From NCBI GenBank assembly GCA_016584305.1, contig JACEEZ010020928.1:100001-164000 (forward strand): 64,000 nucleotides of DNA, written 5' to 3'. Position 1 is the stretch's first letter; every line of letters begins with the position of its first letter. Under the pieces are notes generated by a model that was not told where the DNA came from, did no database searches, and saw only the letters and a list, made by a program, of their open reading frames with translations. This document shows positions 34,617 to 46,634 of this stretch, in pieces. The stretch comes from Chionoecetes opilio. Its lineage: Eukaryota; Arthropoda; Malacostraca; Decapoda; Majidae. The translations under genes were made by a program, and so were the position numbers.

Positions 34617-36745
34617 ATTATTATTTTTATTATTTTTTTTTTTTTACATTACAAAGGACTGACCAGGGGCACAACAAAACATTAAAGTTAACATGGAGTT
34701 AACACCAAGCCCGCTTAGTTGCCAGTCCCAATAAAGAAGACAGTAAGAGAATAAAAAATAGGGGGTGGGCCAATCTAGTTCGGGAGGTGCCTTGTCACTC
34801 TTCTCTTGAAAATATTTAAGTCGTAGAAAAGTGGAAAATAGAAACAGGAAGAGAATTCCAGAGTTTACTAGTGAAAGGGATGAAAGAGTAAAGATACTGA
34901 ATAACTCTTGCATTAGGAAGATGGACAGAATAGGGATGAGAATGAGTAAAGTCTTGTGCAGCGAAGCCGCGGGAGGGGAGGAGGCATGCAGTTAGCAAGT
35001 TCAGAAGAGCAGTGAGCATGAAAATAGCGGTAGTAGATAGCAAGAGAAGCAATATTGCGGCGATGATTTAAAGATTGAAGACAGTCAGTCAGAGGAGGAG
35101 AGTTGATGAGACGAAAAGCTTTAGACTTAACCCTGTTTAGGAAAGCTGTATGAGTGGATACAAACATGCGAGATATACTCCATACATGGGCGAATAATGC
35201 CCCTGTAGAGAGCAAGCAACTGGGAGGGAGAAAAAAATGGACGCAGACGCCACAGGACACTTAACTTCTTAAAAGCTGCTTTAGCAAGAGATGAGATGTG
35301 AGATTTCCAGTTCAGATTTCTAGTAACGGATAGTGCAAGAATGTTCATTGTAGAAGAAGGATATAGTTGAGTGTCATTGAAGAAGAGGGGATAGTTATCT
35401 GGTAGGTTTTGTCGAGTAGATAGGTGAAGAAATTGGGTTTTTCAGGTATTGAACAAAACAAGGTTTGCTTTGCCCCAATCAGAAATTATAGAAAAATCAG
35501 AAGTTAGGCGGTCAGTGGCATCTCTCCGTGAATCACTTAGTTCCTGTTGAGTTGGACGTCTAATAAACGACGTTGAAAAATGCAGGGTAGAATCATCAGC
35601 GTAGGAGCGGATAGGGCTTTGAGTTAAACTTAGAAGATAATTAATAAATAATAGAAAGAGAGCGGCTGATATGACAGAGCCCTGGGGAACACCACTATTG
35701 ATAGATTCAGGAGAAGAACAATGTCCGTCTACAGTAGCTGCAATAGAACGGTTTGAAAGGAAACTTAAGATGAAGGTACAGAGAGAAGGATAGAAACATA
35801 ATGAGGATAGTTTGGAATCTAAGATTTGTGCCAGACTCTATCAAAAGCTTTTGATATGTCAAGGGCAAGAGCAAAAAGTTTCACCGAAACCCCTAAAGGA
35901 GGATGACCAAGATTCAGTTAGGCAAGCTAGAAGATCGCCAGTAGATCGCCCTTTACGGAAACCGTACTGACGATCAGATATAAGATTGTGAGCAGATATA
36001 GGCTTAAAAATCTTCTTATTAAGTATAGATTCAAAAACTTTAGAATGGCAGGAATTCAAAGCTATAGGACGGTAGTTTGAAGAATTGGAACGGTCACCAT
36101 TCGTGGGAACAGGGTGGATGTGAGCAAACTTCCAGCAAGAAGGATAGGTGGAAGTAGATAAATCAAGAAGGAAAAGTTTGACCAGGCAGGGTTCAAGTAC
36201 AGAAGCACAGTTTTTGAGAACAATAGGAGGGACTCCGTCAGGACCTTAAGCGTTCCGAGGATCTAGGCCAGAAAGGGCAAAGAAAACATCATTACGAAGG
36301 ATCTTAATAGCAGGCATAATATAGTTAGACGGTGGAGAAGAAGGAGCTAGCTAGGAACAAGCCCTTCCTCAACCAAAGGTGAATTTTCAGCAAATGCTTG
36401 AGCGAAGAGTTCAGCTTTATAAATGATGAGACAGCTGTGGAGCCATTTGGGTGAAGCATAGAAGGTAAAGATGAAGAAGAAAAATTGTTAGAGATGTTAT
36501 TAGGTAGATGCCAGAAGTCACGAGAGGAATTCGATTCAGAGAGATTTTGACATTTTCTATGAATTAAGGAGTTTTTGGAAAATTGAAGTAAAGATTTTAT
36601 ATGATTACGGGCAGAAATATAAAGGGCATGAGTTTCAGGAGATGGATGGTTACGGTACTGTCTGTGAGCCGCCTCTCTATCTTGGACAACATGATAACAA
36701 GCAGATTTAAACCAAGTGTGGAGCTCACGAGCTTTTTCCATGACA
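34617..36745 (-). pseudogene. Jockey-like LINE inserted in the provirus leader
   Basis: Same family as 22,077-25,440, here on the minus strand and more complete. Motifs: ARNHIKSLLQFSKNS (about 36,600), RQYGFRKGRSTGD (about 35,970), a YADD-type block under a shifted frame (about 35,600), LALSVTRNLNWKSHISS (about 35,340) and LYRGIIRPCMEY (about 35,195). A poly-T run at 34,631-34,646 is the poly(A) tail of a minus-strand insertion. It is 5'-truncated: no endonuclease or ORF1 precedes 36,745. Broken frames make it inactive. Confidence 0.85.
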
Positions 36746-36749
36746 AATG

Positions 36750-36845
36750 TGGGCGGTTACTATCCCCCTTGATCAAAGGAACGGGGTGTGTGTGTTGTGG
36801 TAGATTCCAGGATTGCCCAAAGATCGGTCATTACGAGCTGGATTA
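36750..36845 (+). repeat. SINE family 2 tail segment beside the LINE
   Basis: GGTTACTATCCCCCTTGATC... to ...GATCGGTCATTACGAGCT, matching 39,580-39,675 closely. It abuts the 5' truncation point of the LINE. The sequence from here to 37,127 shows no gene and is taken as provirus leader or earlier insertion. Confidence 0.65.
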
Positions 36846-37471
36846 TATGTGAATGAGATGTGGATAGCAGTGTAGCGAGGCGATGGTTGAGGGGTGAAGG
36901 AAGGGTCGCGGTTTTAGGGTACCGCGCGGTCACAGTTTACAAACAAATGTGAACTTTTCTTCGCCGTCACTCCGAAAGTACCATCACGCTTCTCAGTTTC
37001 TTACACAACTTTGCTCAATGTCTCGTTCCACGATTTATCGTCCTGTACCAAAATTTATGTTCCGTGCACTGATCAACCTTGGTTTAAAATCACTGGATTG
37101 TTTGTATTCCACCGTAACTTTCAAATATGTTAGCCCCATACATACCACACTACGTACGAGATAACATATACTTACGTTCGGATAAGCGTGGAAGGCGTGA
37201 ACACAGCCGAGCGGCGGGGCTTAGGGAAACACAAGGTAGTTTTATAATTATTATTTGATCTAATTGAACAGAGTGAAACGTCCGTATACAGCATGTTGTA
37301 ATTAAAGTCCTCATGTTAAATCACAGTGCACCATAAATGTATTCACCACAAAGAATGTCCACGGACGCACACAACCACACACAACAATGACTGTATTTAC
37401 CTTTCTGGCGTTTTGGCGTCAGCTCCTCCACAGGCAGGGCGAGGCAGGGCGTGGCCAGAGGGTGCCCACCC

Positions 37472-38836
37472 AAAGCCGTCTGTATGTAAAAGCCTGCGCC
37501 TGAGATTGATGACGTCACGGACGGAGTCTGTACGAGGCCACCGAGATGACAAGTTTACCTACCTAATATATGTTTATCAGTATAAAAGATATACTGTTAT
37601 CTTCGGAAATGTTTGTTATTTAATATTATCAAATAAAAACCCGTAAAACACACTAAAGAAATGCCATTATGAGACTCTCAAGAAATATGCATGAACTTAC
37701 TGTTCGCCATTTAGGTATTTTGCTCGAAAACATTTCACATGGAGAATATCAATAAAAGCGGAACTTAGTTAGCTTTCCATTGCTATATTTTGTTTTCTGA
37801 TAAATGAATCAGCAGCATGCATAAATTAGCGTTAACTAAATACATAACATCATGAAATCGGGTAATTTCCTACCTAATATATGTTTATCAGTATAAAAGA
37901 TATACTGTTATCTCCGGAAATGTTTGTTCTATAATATTATCATATAAAAACCCGTAAAACACACTAAAGAAAAGCCATTATGAGACTCTCAAGAAATATG
38001 CATGAACTTAAACTCTTCGCCATTTAATATTTTGCTCTAAAACATTTTACATGGAGACTATCAATAGAAGCGGAATGTAATTAGCTTTCCATTGCTATAT
38101 TTTGTTTTCTGATAAATGAATTATAACCATACATAAATTAGGGTTAACTAAATAAATAACATCATCAATCGGGAAAAATTACCCGATTTCATGATCTTTT
38201 TAGTTAGTTAACGCTAATTTATGTATGGTTCTAATTCATTTATCAGAAAACGAAATATAGCGATGGAAAGCTAATTAAATTCCACTTCTATTGATATTCT
38301 CCATGTAAAATGTTTTCGAGCAAAATATTAAATGGCGAAGAGTTTAAGTTCATGCATATTTCTTGAGAGTCTCATAATGGCATTTCTTTAGTGTGTTTTA
38401 CGTTTTTTTTTTTAATAATATTATAGAACAAACATTTCCGAAGATAACAGTATATCTTTTATACTGATAAACATATATTAGATAGGAAACTACCCGATTT
38501 CATGATGTTATGTATTTAGTTAACGCTAATTTATGCATGCTGCTAATTCATTTATCAGTAAACGAAATATATCAATGGAAAGCGAATTAAATTCCGCTTC
38601 TATTGATATTCTCCATGTAAAATGTTTTTGGACAAAATATTAAATGGCGAAGAGTTAACAGTGGGTGCAAGGTGGGTGCAATGAGAGCCGTACCGCCCAT
38701 ACATCCTCACTCGCTGAAAGCTGGGCGCCTACTGAACGGTGAGTACTGACTTGTGGAGCCGACTCTGATCATCTGATGATGACGTCACCGTCCATCTCGC
38801 CTCCCAGACGCAGGCTTTTACATAGAGACGGCTTTG
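37472..38836. mobile_element. hAT-like non-autonomous element inside the LTR
   Basis: Ends AAAGCCGTCTGTATGTAAAA (37,472) and TTTTACATAGAGACGGCTTTG (ending 38,836) are inverted copies. GCCCACCC is duplicated on both sides (37,464-37,471 and 38,837-38,844), and the intact LTR at 25,950 reads GCCCGCCC once. An 8-bp duplication supports hAT. Inside are four copies of a roughly 310-bp unit: two direct (37,555-37,868, 37,869-38,174) and two inverted (38,176-38,488, 38,489-38,657, the last truncated), making a large palindrome. No transposase. Confidence 0.85.
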
Positions 38837-39021
38837 GCCCACCCGGGCATCAAGGTGTGGGTGGCCCTCTCCCGAGGTGCTGTCCTCTGGTGGCATGTGG
38901 TAGATGACGTAACATGGGCGTGAGACGTCATATAAATATCTTAAATCTTAAAACATGGAAATGATTAGCAGAAAATAGTGCACGCATGAGATATACATAT
39001 AGGGCTAAGTATATGTGCCTA

Positions 39022-39377
39022 TAATAAGAGGAGGCGGTAGCAGCGTGGTTAGCGTCACCGGGTGGCGTTCTCGAAGACCCGAGTTCGATCCCGAGTGAGA
39101 CCCATAAATCCAATTAAAATATTTCTGCACCGTCGAGTGGCCTAAGAACACCCACATGCCCTGCCCATTAACTCTACCTTCGATTGCGAGTACATCGGGG
39201 GACACCGGGGGGCGGCATGAGCCTCTAATCACAGGCGTCACTATAAAAATGCTGCCTGTGCCACCACGGGCGAGGGCCAAACATCACAGCCCTCAAGTGA
39301 GCATCCAGGGCCTACCATCCCACCCCTGTACAGGCGCTATAGGCCAAGATGTAAAGAAATAAAAAATAAAAAATAAT
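39022..39377 (+). mobile_element. tRNA-derived SINE, family 1, copy 2 (in the LTR)
   Basis: Head with GCGTGGTTAGCG (A-box region) and GAGTTCGATCCCGAG (B box, about 39,080), body GTCGAGTGGCCTAAGAACAC, tail CAGGCGCTATAGGC and an AAATAAAAAATAA run. The LTR end continues immediately after (AATGCCAACA). AATA-rich sequence on both sides is compatible with a short target duplication. Confidence 0.85.
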
Positions 39378-39489
39378 AATAATGCCAACACAAGCTCGCT
39401 CCTGGAAGGTGTACCTGTTGATCGCGTGTCCGGCTCGCGTGGACAAGACCATTGGTGAATGACACAGCTACGCACACACCACACCACCT

Positions 39490-39700
39490 GTGTGGTCAAG
39501 TGGGTTGGAGCGTATGTCAGGTCATTACTTACTCGCGCTTTCGATCCCCGCCCGCTCCTGATACTTTTTCAATGACAAATGTGGGCGGTTACTGTTCCCC
39601 TTGATCAAAGGAACGGGGCGTATGTGTTGTGGTAGATCCCAGGATTGCCCAAAGATCGGTCATTACGAGCTCGAAGCTCTTTACGGTATAGGCATAAATG
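39490..39700 (+). mobile_element. tRNA-derived SINE, family 2
   Basis: A-box-like TGGTCAAGTGGGTTGG (about 39,493), B-box-like CTTTCGATCCCCGCC (about 39,539), then TTTTTCAATGACAAATGTGG and the CGGTTACTG...GATCGGTCATTACGAGCTC body. A short (AC)n array follows at 39,723-39,747. Confidence 0.65.
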
Positions 39701-40074
39701 GCGATTGTGACTTATATACATACGCACACACACACACACACACACACCGCCTGAACTGGTGGGTTAAAACATCAATCGCCATTCTATATGGTCCTGCGTT
39801 CCATACCCGGCCGCATATTCCCCAACTCTATGTGAGTATGTGATTTCCGAGTGAAGACGCTTGGCTGTAGATCCGAAACTAGCATTAGGATTTTCTCGAA
39901 GTGATTCCCGCACAAAGTTACTGTTATAATTTCAAGTAACCTTACCTACCCTAGCCATAACCTAAGGTAATCTAACCTGACATGTTCAAGAGTAAACGCG
40001 ACATACTGTTCCAGAAAACGGGAACATGCTACCAGGCCCCGCTCGTTCCCAGGGATGTTTTCACTGAGAAATTC

Positions 40075-40250
40075 AGGCGGTTACTGTCCCCCTTGAGCAA
40101 GGGGATGGGGTGTGATATGTGTGGGGTACAAGCATTACCTATAAAGATAGATAATAATGAGCTCCAAGCTCGAACCGAGAGGGTGAAGCGTGGTCGCGAG
40201 CCAGCTCACGTGGGCAAGACCATGGTGAGTAGTGAGTACACACACACACG
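40075..40250 (+). repeat. SINE family 2 body, uninterrupted provirus target copy
   Basis: GCGGTTACTGTCCCCCTTGA... to AATAATGAGCTCCAAGCTCG and on to ...CACGTGGGCAAGACCATGG. This copy shows how the two provirus flanks (25,606 and 39,391) join when empty. Confidence 0.7.
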
Positions 40251-41590
<1,340 letters not shown>

Positions 41591-41874
41591 TAACTACTAA
41601 TGCTTCATTCATTGCATCACCTTTGATAGAACTTTGTGACATACTATACATACACATAACAAATCATGCCAAACCCTCAGTTCCATCCAAGTCATTAGTA
41701 CCACCTGTGTATGAACAGCACCAGCACATCAAGAATACTATCTACACTTACTGTACACCTCCACTTTTTTAATAATACCAATATCACTCAACGCAAACTA
41801 CAATCAATCACCACACATTATTCTCTACTCCAAGTTTTCTTTATTGACCAAAGTCTAAGGAGGTTGTTAATCCA

Positions 41875-42082
41875 TTAACCCCTTCACGCCCAGATCTTTC
41901 CTTTGCTATAAAAGATCGTATGTTGTCGAGTCATAAAATTTCAAAAAGTAACTAAATAAACCAAATTAGGACAAGGATACTAAACAGGTAATATCTATAA
42001 AAACATTGCTTATATTCATTAAAATTCATCTAATCGTCGTCAAATTACAATGGAAATTACGATCTGGGCCTCAAGGGGTTAA
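41875..42082. mobile_element. piggyBac-like MITE, copy 2
   Basis: TTAA flanks at 41,875-41,878 and 42,079-42,082 with ends CCCCTTCACGCCCAGATC and GATCTGGGCCTCAAGGGG. About 200 bp, and opposite in orientation to copy 1 at 32,013-32,216 (ends and interior align when reversed). Confidence 0.85.
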
Positions 42083-42290
42083 TGAAACACTTACACCTTA
42101 AATATGCCTTCATTATGATGCATATTATGTCCGTACCCATCAATTCAAGCTTATCTGCACAAACATCGGCCCTATATCTTCTTTTTTTAAATCCATATAA
42201 TAAAACATTATAAAGCTTCATTCTTCATCCTTTCACCTATCGTTTATAACATCATAATTATTATGTATCTTTCTTTCACCCCGTCATTAG

Positions 42291-42417
42291 GCTGCCGCAC
42301 CAGGACAGGGGAGGCTGGTCGCTGCATCAACATCAATCAATGCCCCGACCTCCAACAAGTCTTGCGGCATATCCAGAGCAACAGAGCACCTGCAGACTCT
42401 ATACAGTGGCTTCGAGA
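42291..42417 (+). CDS. Host gene exon 2: CLIP domain
   Basis: Preceded by a pyrimidine-rich tract and CCGTCATTAG, followed by GTAAGT. Read with two leading bases it is fully open: the codons after the first two bases give CRTRTGEAGRC, then ININQCPDLQQVLRHIQ, then DSIQWLR near the end. C-x5-GE-x-G-x-C-x-x-I-x-x-C-P-x-L is the start of a CLIP domain, the regulatory fold of arthropod clip-domain serine proteases and homologues (prophenoloxidase and Toll cascades), secreted into haemolymph. The first three cysteines are here; the rest should lie in the next exon, which starts in phase 2 and is not recognised in the window. Phase fits the exon at 14,304. Which clip protease it is cannot be told. 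Confidence 0.75.
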
Positions 42418-42698
42418 GTAAGTATAATGTATAACACTAATCTGTTCGCACTGCTATTACAGTGGTGGATGTGCGTAAAGGATAGTGGCTGTTGGTAATG
42501 AAGAGGTTGGATGACGGTGGAAGGGACTTTAGTGCAAAATGATAGTGGTGGATGAGTAAAGCAAACCGACATAGTGTACTGGTGGTGATTGGTAACTCTT
42601 TGTATGGTATTTTGCAATTATGTACTTTGCTCACTTATTATGATCATGTCCCTTTATGCTTTTGTAGAACGTGAGGGCACGTTCGCTCACTCAAGGAG
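42418..42698. other. Host intron sequence, start
   Basis: About 280 bp after the GTAAGT donor without element features. The phrase GTACTGGTGGTGA-TGGTAACT at about 42,580 recurs just outside the right end of E2 (about 49,304), which may be chance. Confidence 0.4.
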
Positions 42699-43045
42699 GT
42701 AGGCTATGAGCCAGGGGGGTAACTTGTATCCCCCCAGGATCCTCCATGGGTGGTCTCATTTTGTTCAGGAGGCACTTCTGGTCACAAAAACAAGATGTTA
42801 ACATATATCCACAGGGATCGAAAAAAGTTATGGTCAATTTTCCAAGATTGCCGCCATGCATTCAGGCGTAATCACTAATTCACTCAAATATCTTACAGAC
42901 GACATATATTTACAAATGTATTAGTCAAAATCACGTTTTTTAGTGACCAGAGTGTTCAATAATTATGTAAACCGTGAAACAATCCTATTTTTGCTATACA
43001 GCAATTTTATCTAATCAGAATATTGCTCATGAAATTACTTTTTCT
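42699..43045 (+). repeat. E2 left terminal inverted repeat
   Basis: Partner of 48,936-49,293. Terminal word AGGCTATGAGCCAG (left) and the reverse complement of CTGACTCATGGCCT (right). Confidence 0.82.
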
Positions 43046-43059
43046 TACTTTTTCACTGG

Positions 43060-44020
43060 TGAAGTTCCAAGACGGACAACCACAGTTGACAGCTATCCGG
43101 TAATCAACCATCCTATTACTGACTACAAGACAGTTCTACAGTGTCTCCTTCACTCTGAATCAGGAAAAAGGGAAGTTGGTCAATAATATGTCATCACTAC
43201 ATTTGACTTGGGTGTTTGTATGAAGGCGTATCCCATTATTTGGAATGATCCAGTTCTTTACAGCAAGCACATTGTCATGAATGATCATTTCACATTGTTT
43301 GTGGTTACCTCAAGATGCTTGGCAAGAAGATGAATGGTAGTGGGCTGGATGACATTTTCATAGAAGCTGGTCTGATCACATCTTAGTCTGTGCAAGGAGT
43401 GATGAATGGGAAGAACTACAGCAGAAGTATGGTATGCCACAAGACAATGCTTGAGGCGAGGAAGCGTCTCCTCATGACAGAGTTTCTCGTAAACAAAGGA
43501 AATTCAAACCTGTTGACTTCACATGCAATAGAAACTCTTATGAGAGAGTAGTTTGAAACCCCGAGTCCAAAAACTGTGGAAGCAGTATGTAATAATGGAA
43601 GCATCTTATCACTCATTACTGAATACTTACAGTTTAAGGAAGAGGTCAGAGAAGTTGCCTTGGGGAAATCTGCCACATTTTGGATTTCTTGTACTGATCA
43701 TGTTTGGTTGATCCTGCATATAGTGAGAGCTGTAAAGCACAATGATTATGCTCTATATTGCCAATCTCTCTTCAAAATGGTTGACCTCATCTTTAATTTC
43801 GATGGGCAGAATTATTCTCGCTATTTGACATACTTTTCAGTATTCTTAGCAAACGTGTCAACATCGCATCCTGGCTCTCAAGCACTTCTGGAAAGAGGCG
43901 CATTTAGTGTAGCAAGGTCTTTCACTCCCGGAAACCGGCATCCAGTCGACAAGACAATTGAAGAGATCTTCATGCGGTATTCCAAATCTCATGGGGTCCT
44001 GGTGTTCAGGAGTACATAAA
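43060..44020 (+). pseudogene. E2 gene, N-terminal half (broken)
   Basis: Readable in order: STVDSYPVI-like VDSYPVINHPITDYKTVLQC (about 43,087), a TTFDLGVCMKAYPIIW block (about 43,199), MNGSGLDDIFIEAGLITS (about 43,332), and an intact stretch at 43,576-44,019 with LGKSATFWISCTDHVWLIL, NYSRYLTYFSVFLANV, HPGSQALLERGAFSVARS and DKTIEEIFMRYSKS. I know these blocks only as the N-terminal helical part of uncharacterised multicopy proteins whose C-terminal part contains the GCDT block. Stops at about 43,369 and 43,550 and frameshifts break the frame. Confidence 0.7.
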
Positions 44021-44239
44021 AACATAAGAAAATAAGGAAGCTACAAGAGGCCGCGAGACCTACACGAGGTAGTTTCTGTGACATCCTTAAGAGATCATAG
44101 CTAGTTGGCCTTCACTAGAGTAACCGACCCCTTTCCACTGCCGGCCTGATAGACTGTCAGCAATTCTTTGGCAACAAAACAAGTCATACAACATAAGTCA
44201 CACCCCAGCACGGCTTATCAAATTCATGTTGCTAGGTTT

Positions 44240-44510
44240 GCCTTCGCACCGCAACGCAAGTCCAGAACGCCCGGAGTCGAATCAACGGAATTAAAACTAT
44301 TGGTTCTGCCTCGCACTACGCAGAACGCAACTCCAGAACGCCCGGAGTAGACAGAACGTAAAAAATCCACTTCGTTCCGCCTCGCACCGCAAAACGCAAC
44401 TCCAGAACGCCCGGATTCGAGAAAACGTAAAAAAACTTGGTTCCGCCTCGCACCGCAGAACGTAACTCCTGAACGCCCGAATTCGAGAACGTAAAAAAAC
44501 TGGGAATAAT
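44240..44510. repeat. Tandem repeat of about 70 bp, four units
   Basis: Each unit has AACTCCAGAACGCCCGGA, then AACGTAAAAAA and CGCCTCGCACCGCAGAACG with variation. It lies where the middle of the E2 gene should be. Confidence 0.88.
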
Positions 44511-45399
44511 CGTTAAGGGGGACTAAAAGAATGGATGATTGAGAGGTAAACAACACAGCAATACTCTCTCATCCTCCCGGCAGTGTCCTTCAGATAGCCG
44601 CACCCACCACCCTCTCACACCACAGTCTCCGATAAATACAAACATAAAACAAACATATATACATGGCTAAACGATACTTGTTTCACGTGGTTGCTTGGGG
44701 TCTGCGCTCCCTCATACCAATGGCCAGTCCAGGGTTCATTTTCTGAGTCACATTGATAGTATTTTTCTCTCAGTTTTAGAGTCCTAGAATGCTTTTCCAA
44801 CAGGTTGAAGTCCTGTCTGCCCTAAGCAACCATATCACAATCTTAAGAGGCTGATGACTGTGGTATACACAATAACGGCAAAATGTCAATGCTTGTGTGG
44901 CAGTGTAGGATGAACACAGTCTGAATGTGGTTGTGGTTATGGTGCCCGATGCCTTGAGCAGGTGACTGGTGATTCACTGACAAGGCTGACTGACTGACTG
45001 ACTGACTGACTATGTTTCTGCAGTGGTTGAGTCAGCACTGAGGGGTTGTGGGGTTTAAGGGGGCACAGCAAGCCTCAAGAGCTGCACTAGACACAGCACG
45101 ACACCTTGACGGCTGCAGGAACTTGTATTAAGAGGAACTTGGACTGTCCCACTCGATGAGGTACTGAACTTTGTCTTCGAAACTCACCATGCGCGCAATC
45201 ACGTGGAATTTCTCCCCGTTTGCTATGCGGTTGGCGACTCCGAAGTACGTTGTTGACGTTTAGTAGTAGTTGTTGAGTAAGTTTAACTGGACTTGTCAGT
45301 GACTATAAGGTATACCAGCGATGGGTGAAAACCACACATGAGCAAACCAAGCTTGTTGAAGTCATGTTATCTTTTGCAGATATGCTCTCTGAGTCTCGA

Positions 45400-45700
45400 C
45401 AATGCAGGAAACACAAAGATTTACGCCAAACGTTGGCAAGGTAAAGCCCATCAAAGTAATGCAGAACAATCTTGGGTTCCAGAGGGTACTTGCGAAACTT
45501 GGAGAAGAATGGTGCGTCCCAGAAGAAGTCATTTCTGCTCTGAAAGCATTCACATGTACAATATACGGAAGGAATCGTGTCACAAGTGTAGATGAGCTAA
45601 GATGTCTCCTTATGAAAGAAAAATGTGCAAATAAATCTGGGCAAAAAATATATCGATCTCTGCAGTTTTCCACCATGCAGGATGGCGCTCATACAACATG
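45400..45700 (+). pseudogene. E2 gene, C-terminal part before E3
   Basis: KVKPIKVMQNNLGFQRVL, AKLGEEWCVPEEVISALKAF, TCTIYGRNRVTSVDELR and, after one frameshift, DLCSFPPCRMALIQHV. The last codon is cut by E3, and the sense continues at 48,519 as RRANYQMAIWRRANEP, exactly as expected for the family. Confidence 0.78.
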
Positions 45701-46452
45701 TAGTGCATGGGCCAGCTATGCCCCTCGTGCACCCCCCCCCCCCCCCACTTAAACCAAACCAACTTTTTTTGAAGCCCATATATATACTACAAATTATTTT
45801 AAATGTTACCAAAAAAAAACCTCAATTCAACCTACTTTTTTCAGCCGCTTGAAGTAGGGAACCTCTAAATGACGCTGACCGCGTTCGACATCGATCCGTG
45901 TTTGAGTGCTGATAAATAATCATTGATCAAACTACTAATATATCTCCTATTTCGACAGCTGATGCACCAAATGCTTATCCTTTCAGCTGTTTTCCCATAC
46001 CTGTCGTGTAGTAGGTGTGATGTAAACCAGTACCCATTGCGGTTACCGACTTCCGAACAGAAAACTCAAATTGTTTACTATTTTCACTTTGTACATGTCA
46101 TATTTCTGTCATTTATCTGCCAATATTCTAGTATTATCGTGGTTCCTGATTACACTGTGTTCCAGCTTTCATTTTGTACCTAATTCGTCACTTTCACTCC
46201 AATAGGAGTCAACTTACGACCATTTTAATTTAATTTTACCAAATCATTATCGATTATGAATGTGTTGATTTGGCAAGTATCTCTTCTCTGGATTCATAAT
46301 GTTTACGTATTGAACTACTTGTATTTGAATGGTTGTTTTTAATCATTTTGTTTCTATTCGTCCCTGGAACACGGGATTAATATGAAAGAAATTAAACAAC
46401 TTGTGTCATTCATAATTTATTGTTTTTCTCTTCATCTGTTTGCTTCATTAGA
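45701..46452 (+). repeat. E3 left terminal inverted repeat
   Basis: The 86-residue open frame in this arm (45,923-46,183) is reproduced in the other arm; it is a by-product of the repeat, not a gene I can support. Confidence 0.88.
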
Positions 46453-46634
46453 TATAATTTGCACTTCGTTAAGCATATTTTGAACTTACAAAAAACACAG
46501 TACATTTGACTTTGTATTGATACTTTACCATGTTTACTGATCGTTAACTGACATCAGAAATTCATAAGAATTAATGCTGACATAAGCCTTCAAATTCATT
46601 ATTCAACATTTTAGGAATTAAACGTTTAGGGTCC

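Larger units (their letters stand above)
25607..39390 (-). mobile_element. Errantivirus-like Gypsy provirus with nested insertions
   Basis: One integrated LTR retroelement on the minus strand. LTRs lie at 25,607-26,131 and 37,128-39,390 (the latter swollen by two insertions). Outer flanks carry the same 4 bp, CAAG (25,603-25,606 and 39,391-39,394), and across the gap the surrounding SINE-like unit rejoins as it appears uninterrupted at 40,140-40,180. From right to left it has leader, gag, protease, reverse transcriptase, RNase H, integrase and env. It is dead: many frameshifts and stops, altered catalytic residues, and insertions of a LINE (leader), a MITE (gag), a hAT-like element and a SINE (5' LTR). 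A 4-bp duplication and an env with a furin-type site fit the errantivirus branch. Confidence 0.85.
37128..39390 (-). repeat. Provirus 5' LTR, interrupted twice
   Basis: Begins TGTTAGCCCCATACATAC and ends AATAATGCCAACA on the + strand, the same ends as 25,607-26,131. The LTR sequence continues from 37,128-37,471, 38,837-39,021 and 39,378-39,390. The gaps are a hAT-like element and a SINE. Confidence 0.85.

Noticed and set aside
42660..42705. Possible third CLIP exon after GCTTTTGTAG
   Set aside because: In the required phase it runs into a stop after ten codons and has no CLIP cysteines; it also overlaps the E2 arm.
44240..44510. CRISPR-like array
   Set aside because: Continuous 70-bp tandem units without spacers, in eukaryotic DNA.
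45923..46183. 86-residue frame duplicated at 48,004-48,309
   Set aside because: Its conservation is explained by the E3 inverted arms; no protein family features and no need for a gene.
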